DNA of 44,374 nt from JABGPL01 sp964387885 (lineage in GTDB: Bacteria > Electryoneota > AABM5-125-24 > Hatepunaeales > Hatepunaeaceae): assembly GCA_964387885.1 (NCBI GenBank), contig CAYLYZ010000046.1, positions 1-44,374 of the forward strand. The letters run 5' to 3'. Below the pieces are notes generated by a model. That model ran no database searches, was not told where the DNA came from, and worked only from the letters and a program-made list of their open reading frames with translations. This document shows, in pieces, positions 12,101 through 19,684 of the stretch. Numbering within the stretch: position 1 is the stretch's first letter; every line of letters begins with the position of its first letter. The position numbers were made by a program, and so were the translations under genes.

Positions 12101-15100
12101 TCCCATTCGAATTCCACGAATCCACCACCGAGGTCAACATCAATAGTGAAGCCATCGCCTTCAACAGTAACATCTTCAATTGTCAGCGGGGCGTTTCCTT
12201 CGTTACTGATAACGAGAAGATCTTCAGCTTCCTCACCGACAAGAACACCGCCAAAGTCGATTACGTCATTATTAACTGCAATGTCTGGTTCGTCGACTGC
12301 AATACCTTCACCAGAAAGTTCGAGCACGATTTCACCGTTTTCAGGATCATTGGAGGTGATAGTTAATGTACCTCCAAATTCACCAGCATCTTCGGGCTCG
12401 AATATGACGCCCAAATCAAATGATTCGTCAGGACCTATAACTCTTTCTCCCTCAAAATCAAGATAGAAATAATCACCATCAACAACGAAAGATTCTACGA
12501 TCAGATCGGCTTCACCCTCGTTTCCGACTCTTAAAATCGCTTCAGAGGAACTGCCTAATTCGACAACTCCGAAATCAAATCCATCTTCACTGAGTGTGAT
12601 CGACGGCTGTAGTAAAACACCAACACCAAGGAGTCCAACAACTACTTCACCTTCGTCAGGATCATCTGAGATGATGGTTATTGCGCCTTCATAATTTCCT
12701 GCCTCTTCCGGATTGAAGAAAACGGGAACTTCAAGTGTGGCATCTGGTTCAAGAACCAATTCAGCAGGCATGAAACCATCTCCTGCGGAGAGGTTACAAA
12801 CGAGAAGACCATTCGCAACATAAACAGCCTCGCCCATGAGAGCTTCGCACTCGGCGACGTATTCACGTCCGGGATCGGTTTCCCATACCCTGAATTCTAT
12901 AGCCTCATTTGCCTGGAAGCCATTCTGCTGGCCCTGTTCGGCACCCCAGGCAGGAACACCCATTGCCTCACCGGCTTGTTCGACTTCACCAAAACCGGCA
13001 CAAGTACCGTCCTCGGTGAATACACCGACATAGTTGCCTTCGCCCAGGGGTTCACCATTGAACTCAACCGATTGAATCAAAGTTGACATATTGACGTCGG
13101 TCTGGACGTATTCCCACGGGAATTCTTCAAATCCTCCACCGAGGTCTACTTCAATGGTAAATCCATCACCTTCAACTATTACTTCTTCAATTGTCAGAGG
13201 TGCGTTTCCTTCGTTGGTAATTACGAGAAGGTCTTCACCTTCTTCTCCAACAACTACCTCTCCAAAGTCGATCACATCATTGTCAACCGCAATGTCCGGT
13301 GCTTCGTCTACCTCACCAACACCTGTGAGATTAATTACGATCTCACCGTGACCTTGTTCATCGTTTGAAGTGATTGTTAATGTCGCACCAAATTCACCAC
13401 CTTCTTCAGGTTCAAATGTGGCTGTTACATCACGAGCATCTCCTGGTTCAATAATAAAACCATCATCCACATCGATATAAAAATAGTCACCATCAACAAC
13501 AATGGATTCTACATCCAGGTCCTGATGTTGACTAAGATTCCCGATTGTTATCCTCCAATCATCCGTTTGACCGACTTGGACAACTCCAAAATCATGTGCG
13601 AGTTCACCATCCAAGTCCATATCAACAATATCAATCGCCGGAGGATCCATGATTCCAACACCAAAGAGTCCAACTACAACTTCTTCGTTCTCAGGATCAT
13701 CTGAAGTAATAGTTATTGCTCCTTCATATTCACCCAACTCTTCGGGATTAAAGAAGACAGGAACTTCAAGTGTAGCATCGGGATCAAGTACTAATTCGGC
13801 AGGCATATTGGCATCACCGACTGACAGGTTACAAACGAAAAATCCGTTAGCAACATAGATAGGTTCACCAACAAGAGCCTGAACATCCGCAACATATTCT
13901 CTGCCAGGATCTGTCTCCCAGAATCTGAATTCTATGGCTTCGTTTGCAACAAAGCCATTCTGTTGGCCTTGTTCTGCACCCCAGGCTGGAACACCCATTG
14001 CAGCACCGGCTTCGACTACCTCACCAAAACCTGCGCAAGTCCCGTTTTCGGTAAATACTCCGACGTAATTACCTTCACCAAGAGGTTCTCCATTGAAATC
14101 CATCGTCTGGATCAAAGTCGACATATTGACATCGGTTTGTACAAATTCCCATGGGAATTCTACGAATTCATCTCCACCAAGATCTACATCGATGGAGAAA
14201 CCTTCACCTTCAACAGTAACATCAATAATTGTGAGTGGTGCATTTCCTTCATTACTGATAACGAGGAGATCATCATAGACTTCACCAATCCACATATCAC
14301 CAAAGTTAATATTATCATTATCGACAGCAATTACCGGAAATTCGTCAACTTCACCGACACCCGCGAGACCAAGAACAATTTCTGGTTCATCCTCGTCATC
14401 TGAGGTTATGGTAACAGAACCTTCGAATTCACCGGCATCTTCAGGTGCGAATGTTACAGTAACTTCACGAGATTCACCTGTTGCTAATGCAAATCCTTCC
14501 CCAACGTCAGAACTGAAGTAGTCACCTGCCACGACTACATCATCGACATTAAGGTCGTCACCACCGACGTTAGTGATAGTAAATGCCCAGTCTGCTGATG
14601 CACCAACAGCCACACCACCAAAATCGTGTCCTTCGGCATCTACTTCAATTTCGGCTGCAGGTAGAATTCCGACACCAGTAAGTTCGACAACCAGATCACC
14701 ATCGGGATCATCGGATGAGATGGTTATTGTCCCATTATACTCACCCGCAGCATCCGGTCCGAAGAATACGGTACCTTGAACTTCAGCACCAGGTTCGAGT
14801 ACAACTTCAGCTGGCATAAACCCATCACCTGCGCTGAGCATGCATACCAGAAGTCCATTTCCTACATAAGCAGGTTCTCCGGCAATTATTTGCGCATATT
14901 CAGCAACGTATTCTGTACCAGGATCAGTATCAAAAAAGCGCATTTCAATGGCTTCGCCGTTCTGGAAACCATTTTGTTGACCCTGCTCAGCTCCCCAGGC
15001 GGAAACTCCTAATTGCGCGCCGGCTTGTTGAACCTCAGCAAAACCTGCACATAAACCGCCTTCGGTAAATGTACCGATATAGTCACCAGGTTGCAGGGGC

Positions 15101-16821
15101 TCTCCGTCAATGGTAGCTGCCTGTACCAGAATTGACATATTCGCATCAGTCTGGGTGAATTCCCAATCGAATTCTTCACCACCGCCACCATTACCGAGAT
15201 CAATGTCCAGGAAGAAACCGTCACCTTCAAGAACAGCTTCGACTACTGTAAGTGGAGCGTCACCGACATTGCTGATGGTGAGAACCACTTCTTCCATATT
15301 GGGTTGATCATCACCCATGGGAATTATCACTTCACCAAAGTCGATAGCTTCGGGATCAGCGGCAATATTCGGGAGAGCTTCATTAAAGCCAATACCGATA
15401 AGATCGATAACCATAACTCCATTGTTTGGATCATCTGAAGTTACAGTAGCTTCACCTTCGAATTCACCCGCTTCTTCAGGATCAAAACTCACTGAAACAC
15501 GCTGAGATTCTCCGGGGGCGATAACGAATGCATCCTCACCGATTAAACTGTAATAATCACCTGTAATAACGACAGATTCGACAGTTAAATCTCCACCACC
15601 AATATTTGAGATGGTAAAGCTACCAATAGCGTTTTCTCCCACCAATAGCTCACCGAAATCAATGCTTTCAACATCAATGCTGATTTCGGGATCCGGTAAT
15701 ACACCAACACCCATCAGGTCAACAACGACCTCAGCATTATCAGGATCATCTGATGGAATTACAATTTCACCGGTAAATTCATCAGCAGCATCCGGAGCGA
15801 ACAGCACATCGACTTCGAAGGATTCACCAGGCTCCAGCTCAAATCCTCCGATTGCCGGCATGAATTCGTCACCGGCTGAAAGATTAACTACCATCATCCC
15901 GTTTGGAACGTAAGTATTCTGACCAGCCACAAGCTGTGCATCCGGGACGTATTCACGTCCTGGATCAGAATCCCAGTAACGGCATTGTATTTCTTCGTTA
16001 ACACGAAATCCGTTGACTTGACCTTGTTCAGCTCCCCAAGCTGGAACACCTGCTGCCTCGCCAGGATTTACAATTTCAAAGTAACCGGCACACAAATCTT
16101 CTGGTGTAAAAACACCAATGTAATCACCGGCTGCTAAATTCTCTCCATTCAAAGTTGCGGATAAAACTAAAACTGACATATTATTGTCAGTCTGGACGAA
16201 CTCCCAGGGGAATTCAGGAATTTCAACATCAAAAGAAAAAGCCTCACCGTCAATATTTGCTACATCAAAATCACCCACACCAAGCGTTGCGTCGCCTGTA
16301 TTGGTGATTGTTAATGTTTCAACGGCTTCTTCCCCGACTAAAATCGCGCCGAAATCCATCTCTACGGGATCGACGTCGATAACCGGGGCAGGCTCTTCTT
16401 CATGTTGACCAGACAGCATTACAACATTCATGCCGTTTACAACCCAATTGCCATCACCGGCCACGAACTGGCGTCCATCAGCAACGACTTCAGCATCGAG
16501 TTCAACACTCCAAAAGCGATACTCAATACGTTCGTTTGCGTGAAAGCCGTTATCTTGGCCTTGTTCGGCACCCCAGGCTGGAAAGCCGAGAGGACTATCG
16601 GGGAAACCAGCAGGAATTATACCGGCACCGGCACATAGACCATCTGGTGTAAATGCTGCAACCTCATCACCTTCTACAAGCGACTCATCATTGATAGTCG
16701 CTGAAAGGATGAGATTAGAGGCATTCGCGTCGGTCTGAACATATTCATAATGTTGACCGAACGCAGTGGTGCTCATAAAAACAAGCACGACCGCAATAAG
16801 AACTGGAACACATCGTTTCAT
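3133..16821 (-). CDS. Giant secreted modular repeat protein with T9SS type A sorting domain
   Basis: This 4562-aa acidic protein begins with a signal peptide (MKRCVPVLIAVVLVF, probable cleavage after AFG) and ends in a T9SS type A sorting domain (YPNPFN, MNGRLV, AAGVYMIHF), so it is predicted to be exported and attached to or released from the cell surface. After one N-terminal QTD/WGAEQG module come 19 Hydin/ASPM/SPD-2-like Ig units (typical string: DFGEVxVGE, LTIxNxG, VxFxPExxGEFxGxxxIxSDDP). Nine of these are interrupted by a nested QTD/WGAEQG module. Seven cadherin-like repeats (VNDAP/VNRAP joints, D-rich, probably calcium binding) follow, then a divergent QTD module, a twofold GWN module, another divergent module and the sorting domain. 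There is no recognisable enzymatic domain; an adhesive, structural or S-layer-like role is inferred. The ATG follows AGAAGG by about eight bases. Monocistronic, with a terminator downstream. Confidence 0.93.
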   Translation of the reverse strand: MKRCVPVLIAVVLVFMSTTAFGQHYEYVQTDANASNLILSATINDESLVEGDEVAAFTPDGLCAGAGIIPAGFPDSPLGFPAWGAEQGQDNGFHANERIEYRFWSVELDAEVVADGRQFVAGDGNWVVNGMNVVMLSGQHEEEPAPVIDVDPVEMDFGAILVGEEAVETLTITNTGDATLGVGDFDVANIDGEAFSFDVEIPEFPWEFVQTDNNMSVLVLSATLNGENLAAGDYIGVFTPEDLCAGYFEIVNPGEAAGVPAWGAEQGQVNGFRVNEEIQCRYWDSDPGREYVPDAQLVAGQNTYVPNGMMVVNLSAGDEFMPAIGGFELEPGESFEVDVLFAPDAADEFTGEIVIPSDDPDNAEVVVDLMGVGVLPDPEISIDVESIDFGELLVGENAIGSFTISNIGGGDLTVESVVITGDYYSLIGEDAFVIAPGESQRVSVSFDPEEAGEFEGEATVTSDDPNNGVMVIDLIGIGFNEALPNIAADPEAIDFGEVIIPMGDDQPNMEEVVLTISNVGDAPLTVVEAVLEGDGFFLDIDLGNGGGGEEFDWEFTQTDANMSILVQAATIDGEPLQPGDYIGTFTEGGLCAGFAEVQQAGAQLGVSAWGAEQGQQNGFQNGEAIEMRFFDTDPGTEYVAEYAQIIAGEPAYVGNGLLVCMLSAGDGFMPAEVVLEPGAEVQGTVFFGPDAAGEYNGTITISSDDPDGDLVVELTGVGILPAAEIEVDAEGHDFGGVAVGASADWAFTITNVGGDDLNVDDVVVAGDYFSSDVGEGFALATGESREVTVTFAPEDAGEFEGSVTITSDDEDEPEIVLGLAGVGEVDEFPVIAVDNDNINFGDMWIGEVYDDLLVISNEGNAPLTIIDVTVEGEGFSIDVDLGGDEFVEFPWEFVQTDVNMSTLIQTMDFNGEPLGEGNYVGVFTENGTCAGFGEVVEAGAAMGVPAWGAEQGQQNGFVANEAIEFRFWETDPGREYVADVQALVGEPIYVANGFFVCNLSVGDANMPAELVLDPDATLEVPVFFNPEELGEYEGAITITSDDPENEEVVVGLFGVGIMDPPAIDIVDMDLDGELAHDFGVVQVGQTDDWRITIGNLSQHQDLDVESIVVDGDYFYIDVDDGFIIEPGDARDVTATFEPEEGGEFGATLTITSNDEQGHGEIVINLTGVGEVDEAPDIAVDNDVIDFGEVVVGEEGEDLLVITNEGNAPLTIEEVIVEGDGFTIEVDLGGGFEEFPWEYVQTDVNMSTLIQSVEFNGEPLGEGNYVGVFTEDGTCAGFGEVEQAGEAMGVPAWGAEQGQQNGFQANEAIEFRVWETDPGREYVAECEALMGEAVYVANGLLVCNLSAGDGFMPAELVLEPDATLEVPVFFNPEEAGNYEGAITIISDDPDEGEVVVGLLGVGVLLQPSITLSEDGFDFGVVELGSSSEAILRVGNEGEADLIVESFVVDGDYFYLDFEGERVIGPDESFDLGVIFEPEDAGEFGGTLTITSNDPENGEIVLELSGEGIAVDEPDIAVNNDVIDFGGVLVGEEAEDLLVISNEGNAPLTIEDVTVEGDGFTIDVDLGGGFVEFEWEYVQTDVNMSTLIQQVTFNGEPLGEGNYVGVFTENGTCAGFGEVEQAGEAMGVPAWGAEQGQQNGFQANEAIEFRFWETDPGREYVADVQALMGEPIYVANGLFVCNLSVGDGNMPAEVVLDPGGTLEVPVFFNPEEEMEYEGAITIISDDPDDEEVIVQLLGVGEVEEEEQWIGFDPEAVEFDPVLIGEQGEATLTIFNMSEEDELIIDDMVIDNAVFSFDDGQMQGEFDWEFEQTDGNMSIIVQDAAINGEQLVEGDYIGVFTPAGLCAGYSQVPESLFGEGGVGVSAWGAEQGQQNGFANREDIEFHIWDTDAGRDYVAEPDIGFGEPVYVLNGFLVLAGLNAGRGMNPADMAIEPGGSVEIPIYFNPEEAIEYNGTLTVMSNDPVVPEAEVELTGNGAAPAADIDVSDEAYDFEAVNVGESEDWTFTISNIGGSDLTVESVDTDGDGFEDNIDEGFVLESGGSQEVMVTFSPDAPGDFAGTVTIASDDEDEGEIVVDLAGTGFLDPPNITLSAEAYDFEELLVGESDEWSFEIGNDGETDLVVESISVDGEFFSIDVENGFTLEPGEVEEVTVTFAPEDDGEFESTITIVSNDPDGDAHVMVVGSAVWFPLIALDPDDIIDFGELEINGLGEGSVNISNPGGAPLTVTDVVVEGDYFFIEEDDDEPRDFDWEFVQTDNNMSIIIQDAAIGDDQLVEGDYIGVFTEGGMCAGYSEIPEALFGGGGVGLSAWGAEQGQQNGFANQEDIEFRIWDLDAGREYVGDPEIGFGEPIYVPNGFLVLAGLNAEGGMNPAFEETVIEPGGSIDLPVFFQPEEAGEFEGSLTVFSDARDMEEVSIDLFGVAQERILMGLSGEEWNFGELLVDESSDWVLNIENIGEGDLVIESIDVEGDYFSFEGDDDGVLEPGENIVLNVFFEPEVAGEFVGMITIESNAANYPDGAEVTLTGTAIWFPIIRLDPEEEIDFGAVPNETEVVEVLRIFNDGRASLTVDEILIDGDGFALGAFQEEEPGEFEWEYVQTDINASILVTEANLDGEPLIEGDFIGVFTEDGLCAGFTEVSANFPNEPVGIPAWGAEQGEDNGFQNGEAIGYRFWDNDAGREYVADANYLQGNGNWVGNAFFVVRLNSEVGDAPMEIAEVIDPGSFADVEVFFRPEESGEYQGIVTVISDDHVNGELSINLLGNGYVPPIIVGPEDGHIFDELLVGEEATWPFTIGNDGEVDLEVESVTVLGDYFSIDPDDDFTVAPGEEQELTVTFAPEDAGEFDGNVVLVSNDPDTPELIIDISGSAVWFPIIALDPDDEIDFGRMFDGGQVDEVVEVANVGQVPLTITDISVDGDGFALGDIDVENPIEIEPDGTIEVPVMFLPDDEGEFNGTLTIVSNDPDDGEVSVDLVGVGFFTPPEIEVSDDALDFEGVVVGQTGTMEFTIANVGQLPLEIEEFALEGQYFSTEQEDEFVIERDGELVIEVNFAPELRGDYEGMITFETNDDDTPEVTIDLVGAGLAPVVDVDPMAIDFGEVFVDEEDNREIIVTNNGDADLVISDLVLDNDAYSFEPPEQGEFDWAFVQSDVNMNVLVLDGILEGRELAEGDVIGVFTDDGICGGFADVPEDIFEAGVGIAVWADEAGGEVTGFAANQTLNFRIWDISANREYEADADYVQGDDVWTPNGFSVVNLSAGNGFEPADLVIAPDESEELILFFRPTEGIEYEATLTVVNNDPEAPEVVVDINGEGRIRNGPPIWVDVPEAIETDEDTDYSITFEADDPDDDPMTITFVDRMENLPDEASFEDNGDGTGTFSWRTDFESEGEYEFGLTVEDDHNNVAFTVVALSVNNVNRAPIWINPIDAAEAFEDERLEIFMESMDPDGQDLTMDYDFEFEVEEFTDHGDGSCTFIWATDFESAGEHVVTFSSSDGDLTTENDVTITVIDVNRPPEVPEGIDDFEIAEDAARTAIADLDDVFFDPDGDELEFSIENIDDLGYLGLDIDGGNLLTVHPDENYFGDSDVVLVADDGREGQMFAPIRVRNNAVAFSSTPISRSVRGVNNTPAAGPNRDDTATDEFTLTVTSVNDAPFVDVEIDDVTVDEDSGVITIDLSGVFDDVDHQELTYTLSGAPDELNGNIDGEELTFDPAENFNIPDGAEITVTAEDGDGATAEDDFVVTINPVNDPPVVAEPIGDLFLEEDPGRVILADLDDVFMDVDGDNLEYTFETDSEELNLGMDNNFNLFINPVEDFTTPNEPVYVFLTATDPSGETVEYEFAISILPENDPPIVENEINDVAIDEDSQAILMTDLDDNFFDIDGQRLTYSIAGAPDEINMEIEDGTNILFFHPDADYNLPGGVDITITATDPGDLSVDDVFNLIIRAVNDAPTWVEFPEDVLEVEEGELLEIDLVAGDIDSEELTISWVDANGLPEESLTDNGDGTATIAWEPTFEDAGEFLPVLQVSDDQYETELEISIMVIEVPQLQHFVDFVQTEANHTLLIEDVEMDGATVPSLWEVGVFNGDGTLAGAFLWDEEEGRVGGPVWGDDPQTDEIDGMRDNEEMNFVIWDFEIDAEFAATAEVLDGSVNWTANGFAQLNLGAFEVRDLAISFTRGWNLVSMNIVPEDQYWSEDYEEGPDIVLMLEQLAGDGERNNILLIKNDRGRFYHPRSGFRNLRYWDLGEGYAIRMQDPIDGSWSGTPIAPDEPVTVSNGWNYVPYYPNYLLNARAPDFYVLSDIIENVRLAKSGAGRFMAPHVRFSNMDPWEPGQGYQVKMQNLDGETQFSYPPEPEEEVAMIGGIETGTGMHYIEPENTGENMSVLISTIVDFPFSSNDQIAAYNADGRIVGTAMVDEDGRCGMAVWGTDQTSEEINGLQQGEAFELKLWDADRGVEVGLMSIAILEGSGLDYETDGFVMLELGVKPDVPETYFLSKAYPNPFNSTTRLTYGMTETGHASVNVFDMNGRLVANLVDGTVDAGYHNVLWGGADLAAGVYMIHFEAAGFKSVSKVVLMK
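3413..4720 (-). repeat. C-terminal cassette: module 11, GWN twofold module, module 12
   Basis: Divergent copies of the QTD/WGAEQG module lie at 4357-4720 (WGDDPQTDEIDGM) and 3413-3760 (VWGTDQTSEEINGL). Between them is a twofold GWN module whose halves read KNDRGRFYHP...GEGYAIRMQ and KSGAGRFMAP...GQGYQVKMQ. A GWN module followed by an NMS/VWGDD module also precedes the sorting domain in the two proteins at 28072-35615. Confidence 0.8.
4730..6905 (-). repeat. Seven cadherin-like repeats
   Basis: Consecutive units of about 95-135 residues end in VNRAP, VNRPP, VNDAP, VNDPP, ENDPP, VNDAP and IEVP. They contain DED and DPDGDxL motifs typical of calcium-binding cadherin/dystroglycan-type Ig domains. 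Unit 3 carries an extra roughly 40-residue basic insertion (5941-6060). Confidence 0.8.
7045..16755 (-). repeat. Ten QTD/WGAEQG modules, nine nested inside Hydin-type Ig units
   Basis: Approximate plus-strand spans are: 1, 16395-16755; 2, 15850-16216; 3, 14800-15174; 4, 13795-14160; 5, 12755-13124; 6, 11745-12115; 7, 11030-11420; 8, 9700-10092; 9, 8680-9066; 10, 7045-7424. Each is about 120 residues. Shared landmarks are W[EA][FY]xQ[TS]D, NMSxL[VI], G[DN]xIGVFT, a conserved Cys in C[AG]G[FYA], AWGAEQGxxNGF (AVWADEAGG in copy 10), R[FI]WDxD and NGxxVxxLxAG. Copies 4, 5 and 6 are the most alike and probably the most recent duplicates. Confidence 0.85.
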
Positions 16822-16842
16822 GGAACTTACCTTCTGCAGGAC

Positions 16843-16870
16843 AATATATCTTGATTTTTTTGTACTTCAA
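16843..16870 (-). promoter_or_regulatory. Candidate sigma70-like promoter of the giant gene
   Basis: On the minus strand a TTGAAG -35 box (16865-16870), a 16-bp spacer and a TATATT -10 box (16843-16848) lie just ahead of the AGAAGG ribosome binding site. The implied leader is only about 15 nt. Similarity to the consensus is the only evidence. Confidence 0.35.
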
Positions 16871-16962
16871 CCTAAACTTTTGCTGGGATTATGTTGGGTA
16901 GTGGATGCGAGAAGCAAATTAGAATCCGGATACAGCAAAGTTACTAAATTACCGGCAAAATG

Positions 16963-16980
16963 CTGTGATTATAATCACAG
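16963..16980. promoter_or_regulatory. CRP/FNR-family-like operator
   Basis: CTGTGATTATAATCACAG is a perfect 18-bp palindrome that contains the exact TGTGA-N6-TCACA pattern bound by CRP-type regulators. It lies about 140 bp upstream of the giant gene start codon. No CRP/FNR gene is in the window, so the binder is inferred. Confidence 0.55.
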
Positions 16981-17626
16981 AATCGAACAATAATCAGTAT
17001 CGCTCGGTATATGTTTTGCCCGTCATATTAAAGTTATCGCAAGAAATTAATCTTGGATTTCTTCAAATAAAAAATCCGGGAAGCTACAATCGGAAGGTGA
17101 GGCTTTGAAGGTTATCAAATTTGACAGCTCACTTGGATTTTTCGCAATATCTAAATTAGTAAATAAATCACGCTTTTTCAACCGTGCAAATGGAAAATAT
17201 GATTTTTTACGCATATTTACAAAAACTGGAGTATACTCTAACCCCTACGAGTAAAAGAGATAATAATGCTCTCATCACCATCTCCTTGACATAATTACCT
17301 AATCCTAAATTCTACAAATAATAACCACAAGAATCTGATTTTACAGCATTTACAAACACTACGATTACAATACTAACAGCATTTGATCACAAATGATCAT
17401 TTCTAATCACACAAAAATGCTATTATTAATTGGTCATTTGTGCAGTCATTACAGCATTTAGCAAATTTCAAAACATTCATATTTCAAGCAGAACAATTTG
17501 TCAGTAATATCATATTGAAGAAAGCATCATCGAAAACACTCGTAACCGAGGTCAATTTAATGCTGAAAAAGATGTATCAGGCAGCAAAAACCATAATGTT
17601 CGGTTATCTCAATAGAAAATAACTGA

Positions 17627-19684
17627 TTATTTGAGTACTAAAACCCGGTTACGTACATTACGATCAGATAATAGAATTGACCTCAAATCCACCCACATAT
17701 TGGATGGGCAATCAACCTTGTCAAGTGTAAGAGTTCGACTGATTCGGACTTGATCTTCAGTTTCTTCTGTTACCAGTTTAAATGAACCAATATCATTCTT
17801 AATCTCGATTTCCCCCGGCATATATGAAAGTTCCTTATCTCCATATGACAAAGTAATATTAACGATTTGCTCCATCAATCCAGGGATGCGTACATCGGAC
17901 TCTCTGGTCTCTTTGAATATCGAAATATCTCCTGGTAAATGATCGAAAACACCACCGGCTGGATCACCAATATTAAGGATGAACCTCCCTGAATCATTTT
18001 CCAGGTCGGAATTTGATGACTCTCCCCAAACTAATCCGGAATTTTCGTTGAATGAAGCCGTAAACTCAAATCCGATAGTAACTGTAAATCTGCTGAAAGA
18101 CGTAGGTGAGTAGACTGTAATCTTTGCGTTCTCTATTACTCCTGTCAGTACTGATTCGAGAAATTCAGCAGCCTCACCACCCAGTCCTTCCATTTTATCA
18201 AATGGACATAAGCCTTGAGTAGCGCGATAAAAACCCTGTCCGATCAATTCATTGCTGCCATCATTGCAAGTCAGGTTTAGATTCAGCTCAACAGTACTAC
18301 GGTTTGCTTCACCCCGCCAGGTAACTTTCGGATCATCACCACTTCCCGGAATCCAGACCGATCGTCCATAAATCGGAGAAAGTCCGTTAAGCAGCTCACT
18401 ATTTAAAGGATTATATAACGCTTCGACTTCCTCAGATCCACTCACCCAAACACCAACCTCACCAAATCGTTCAAAGGTCGCCACGCCAGTGTTTACATCG
18501 TGATAATCCAAACCACGGAATGTCGGAAATATCTCAAAACCTGCACCATTAAACAGAGCTGCTGCGAGAACAGCACGGTCTAATTGGTGACAATACGCCG
18601 TCGAATAGCTACGATGCGCTTCGCGCGGAACAGTCAGCCAGTAGGATGATGGATAGTTTATATAACGTGTAGATCTCTCAACAAATGACGCTATCCTCTT
18701 TGCCCTGTCGTTCATTGAAAATGCCCCTTCAATAAGCAAATCAAGACTATCTTGCAATACACCGTCGAGCTCCATAGCCTTTTCAAAGGTCTTTCTGAAA
18801 TCTTGTCCGAGTTTATCCCAGTTTTTCCAGGTTGACCAAGCAATGTAAGGAGCATATGCCGCCGGATCAGTCGATTGGGGTGTTGGAAGGGGTTGAATTA
18901 ACTCCATCTCATAAGAGTAAATGTCAAGTTCATTTACTGTTCGTATATTTCCCTTTGCGCGTTTAGTTTTACTCTTGGTACTGGATGATTTTGGAGGCGA
19001 GACCTTGGTTTTCACAGGTAATTCCACGACTTCATCCGAAATAAAAACCGAAGGTTTTGATCCGGCTGGGATCCCGAAGCTGAAAGATGAACTTATAACG
19101 GGAACATCTTTTTCAAAAATCCACATCCCATCAACACCCTTCCGGAAGGATTCCATATCCTCGATTATGTACTCCCATTCCAGGATGCAGGGCAATTCTA
19201 CTCCATCGTGCAATAACATCATTTCCCTCATAGTGGTGTAATCATAAGCGGTTTGTAAAGCACCTGGTAGTGTCTCTACTATCGCAGTTGTATCACTCTC
19301 CCACCACTGTCCGTCTCGCCATGTTCTAAGGGTGTTAACCGTAAACGATTGTCGGGATTTATCAAAAGGAATTCTATGGTCAGCGAAACGTCTTATTGCC
19401 CAGGATCTGCCAATCCATACTACTCTATGTACCTTAGTGTAAAACCTCTTATCAGGCAACCAGGTTTGCTCTTCATTATCATAAAGAATAATTGCATCTT
19501 CAACTTCCAAATCAAAGTTCTTATCAGCCATTTGCATAAGTTGTGCAATATTGACCTTACCATCTTTTGATGTCTGAGCTGCAATCGGTTGTGGTACAAA
19601 AAGATTTAACAGGCAAAGACAGACCATCAAGACCGGTAATGTTCTTTTCACACCATACAAAAACAATCGAATTGATCCACTCAT
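17627..19684 (-). CDS. Secreted DUF3857/transglutaminase-like protein with degenerate triad
   Basis: This 685-aa protein has a signal peptide (about 36 residues, cleavage near PIAA), an N-terminal DUF3857-type beta region and a transglutaminase-like core. The core keeps a Cys (TAYCHQLDRAVLAAALF, Cys365) where active relatives have GxCKD. Where the His is expected the sequence reads FERFGEVGVWVSG, and the Asp position reads LYNP rather than YDP. The Cys-His-Asp triad is therefore incomplete and the domain is probably non-catalytic or binding. The ATG overlaps the upstream gene by four bases (ATGA) and has AGGAG six bases before it, so the two are translationally coupled. It is probably periplasmic; its substrate is unknown, and the C-terminal beta region is unassigned. 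Confidence 0.82.
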   Translation of the reverse strand: MSGSIRLFLYGVKRTLPVLMVCLCLLNLFVPQPIAAQTSKDGKVNIAQLMQMADKNFDLEVEDAIILYDNEEQTWLPDKRFYTKVHRVVWIGRSWAIRRFADHRIPFDKSRQSFTVNTLRTWRDGQWWESDTTAIVETLPGALQTAYDYTTMREMMLLHDGVELPCILEWEYIIEDMESFRKGVDGMWIFEKDVPVISSSFSFGIPAGSKPSVFISDEVVELPVKTKVSPPKSSSTKSKTKRAKGNIRTVNELDIYSYEMELIQPLPTPQSTDPAAYAPYIAWSTWKNWDKLGQDFRKTFEKAMELDGVLQDSLDLLIEGAFSMNDRAKRIASFVERSTRYINYPSSYWLTVPREAHRSYSTAYCHQLDRAVLAAALFNGAGFEIFPTFRGLDYHDVNTGVATFERFGEVGVWVSGSEEVEALYNPLNSELLNGLSPIYGRSVWIPGSGDDPKVTWRGEANRSTVELNLNLTCNDGSNELIGQGFYRATQGLCPFDKMEGLGGEAAEFLESVLTGVIENAKITVYSPTSFSRFTVTIGFEFTASFNENSGLVWGESSNSDLENDSGRFILNIGDPAGGVFDHLPGDISIFKETRESDVRIPGLMEQIVNITLSYGDKELSYMPGEIEIKNDIGSFKLVTEETEDQVRISRTLTLDKVDCPSNMWVDLRSILLSDRNVRNRVLVLK

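Larger units (their letters stand above)
16822..17626. other. 805-bp AT-rich gene-free region
   Basis: No convincing gene. It holds a perfect CRP-like palindrome (16963-16980), a candidate promoter for the giant gene (16843-16870), three direct copies of ACAGCATTT (17343, 17376 and 17451), two TGATCA palindromes ten bases apart (17384 and 17394) and an AATGATCATT palindrome (17392-17401). A 60-codon GTG-start ORF at 17440-17622 has no ribosome binding site and resembles nothing I know. The length and dyads suggest a regulatory region for the giant gene or a decayed stretch. Confidence 0.6.

Noticed and set aside
3574..16638. Many open frames of 60-170 codons on the plus strand opposite the giant gene
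   Set aside because: Ser/Thr/Pro-rich translations mirror the Asp/Glu/Gly-rich repeats on the other strand; they are antisense shadows without ribosome binding sites.
7045..16755. Regularly spaced repeats that could suggest a CRISPR array
   Set aside because: The repeats are about 360 bp, diverged and in frame within a coding sequence; no short direct repeats with unique spacers occur.
17440..17622. A 60-codon GTG frame on the plus strand
   Set aside because: It lies in an AT-rich gene-free region, has no ribosome binding site and no recognisable motif; noted only in the intergenic entry.
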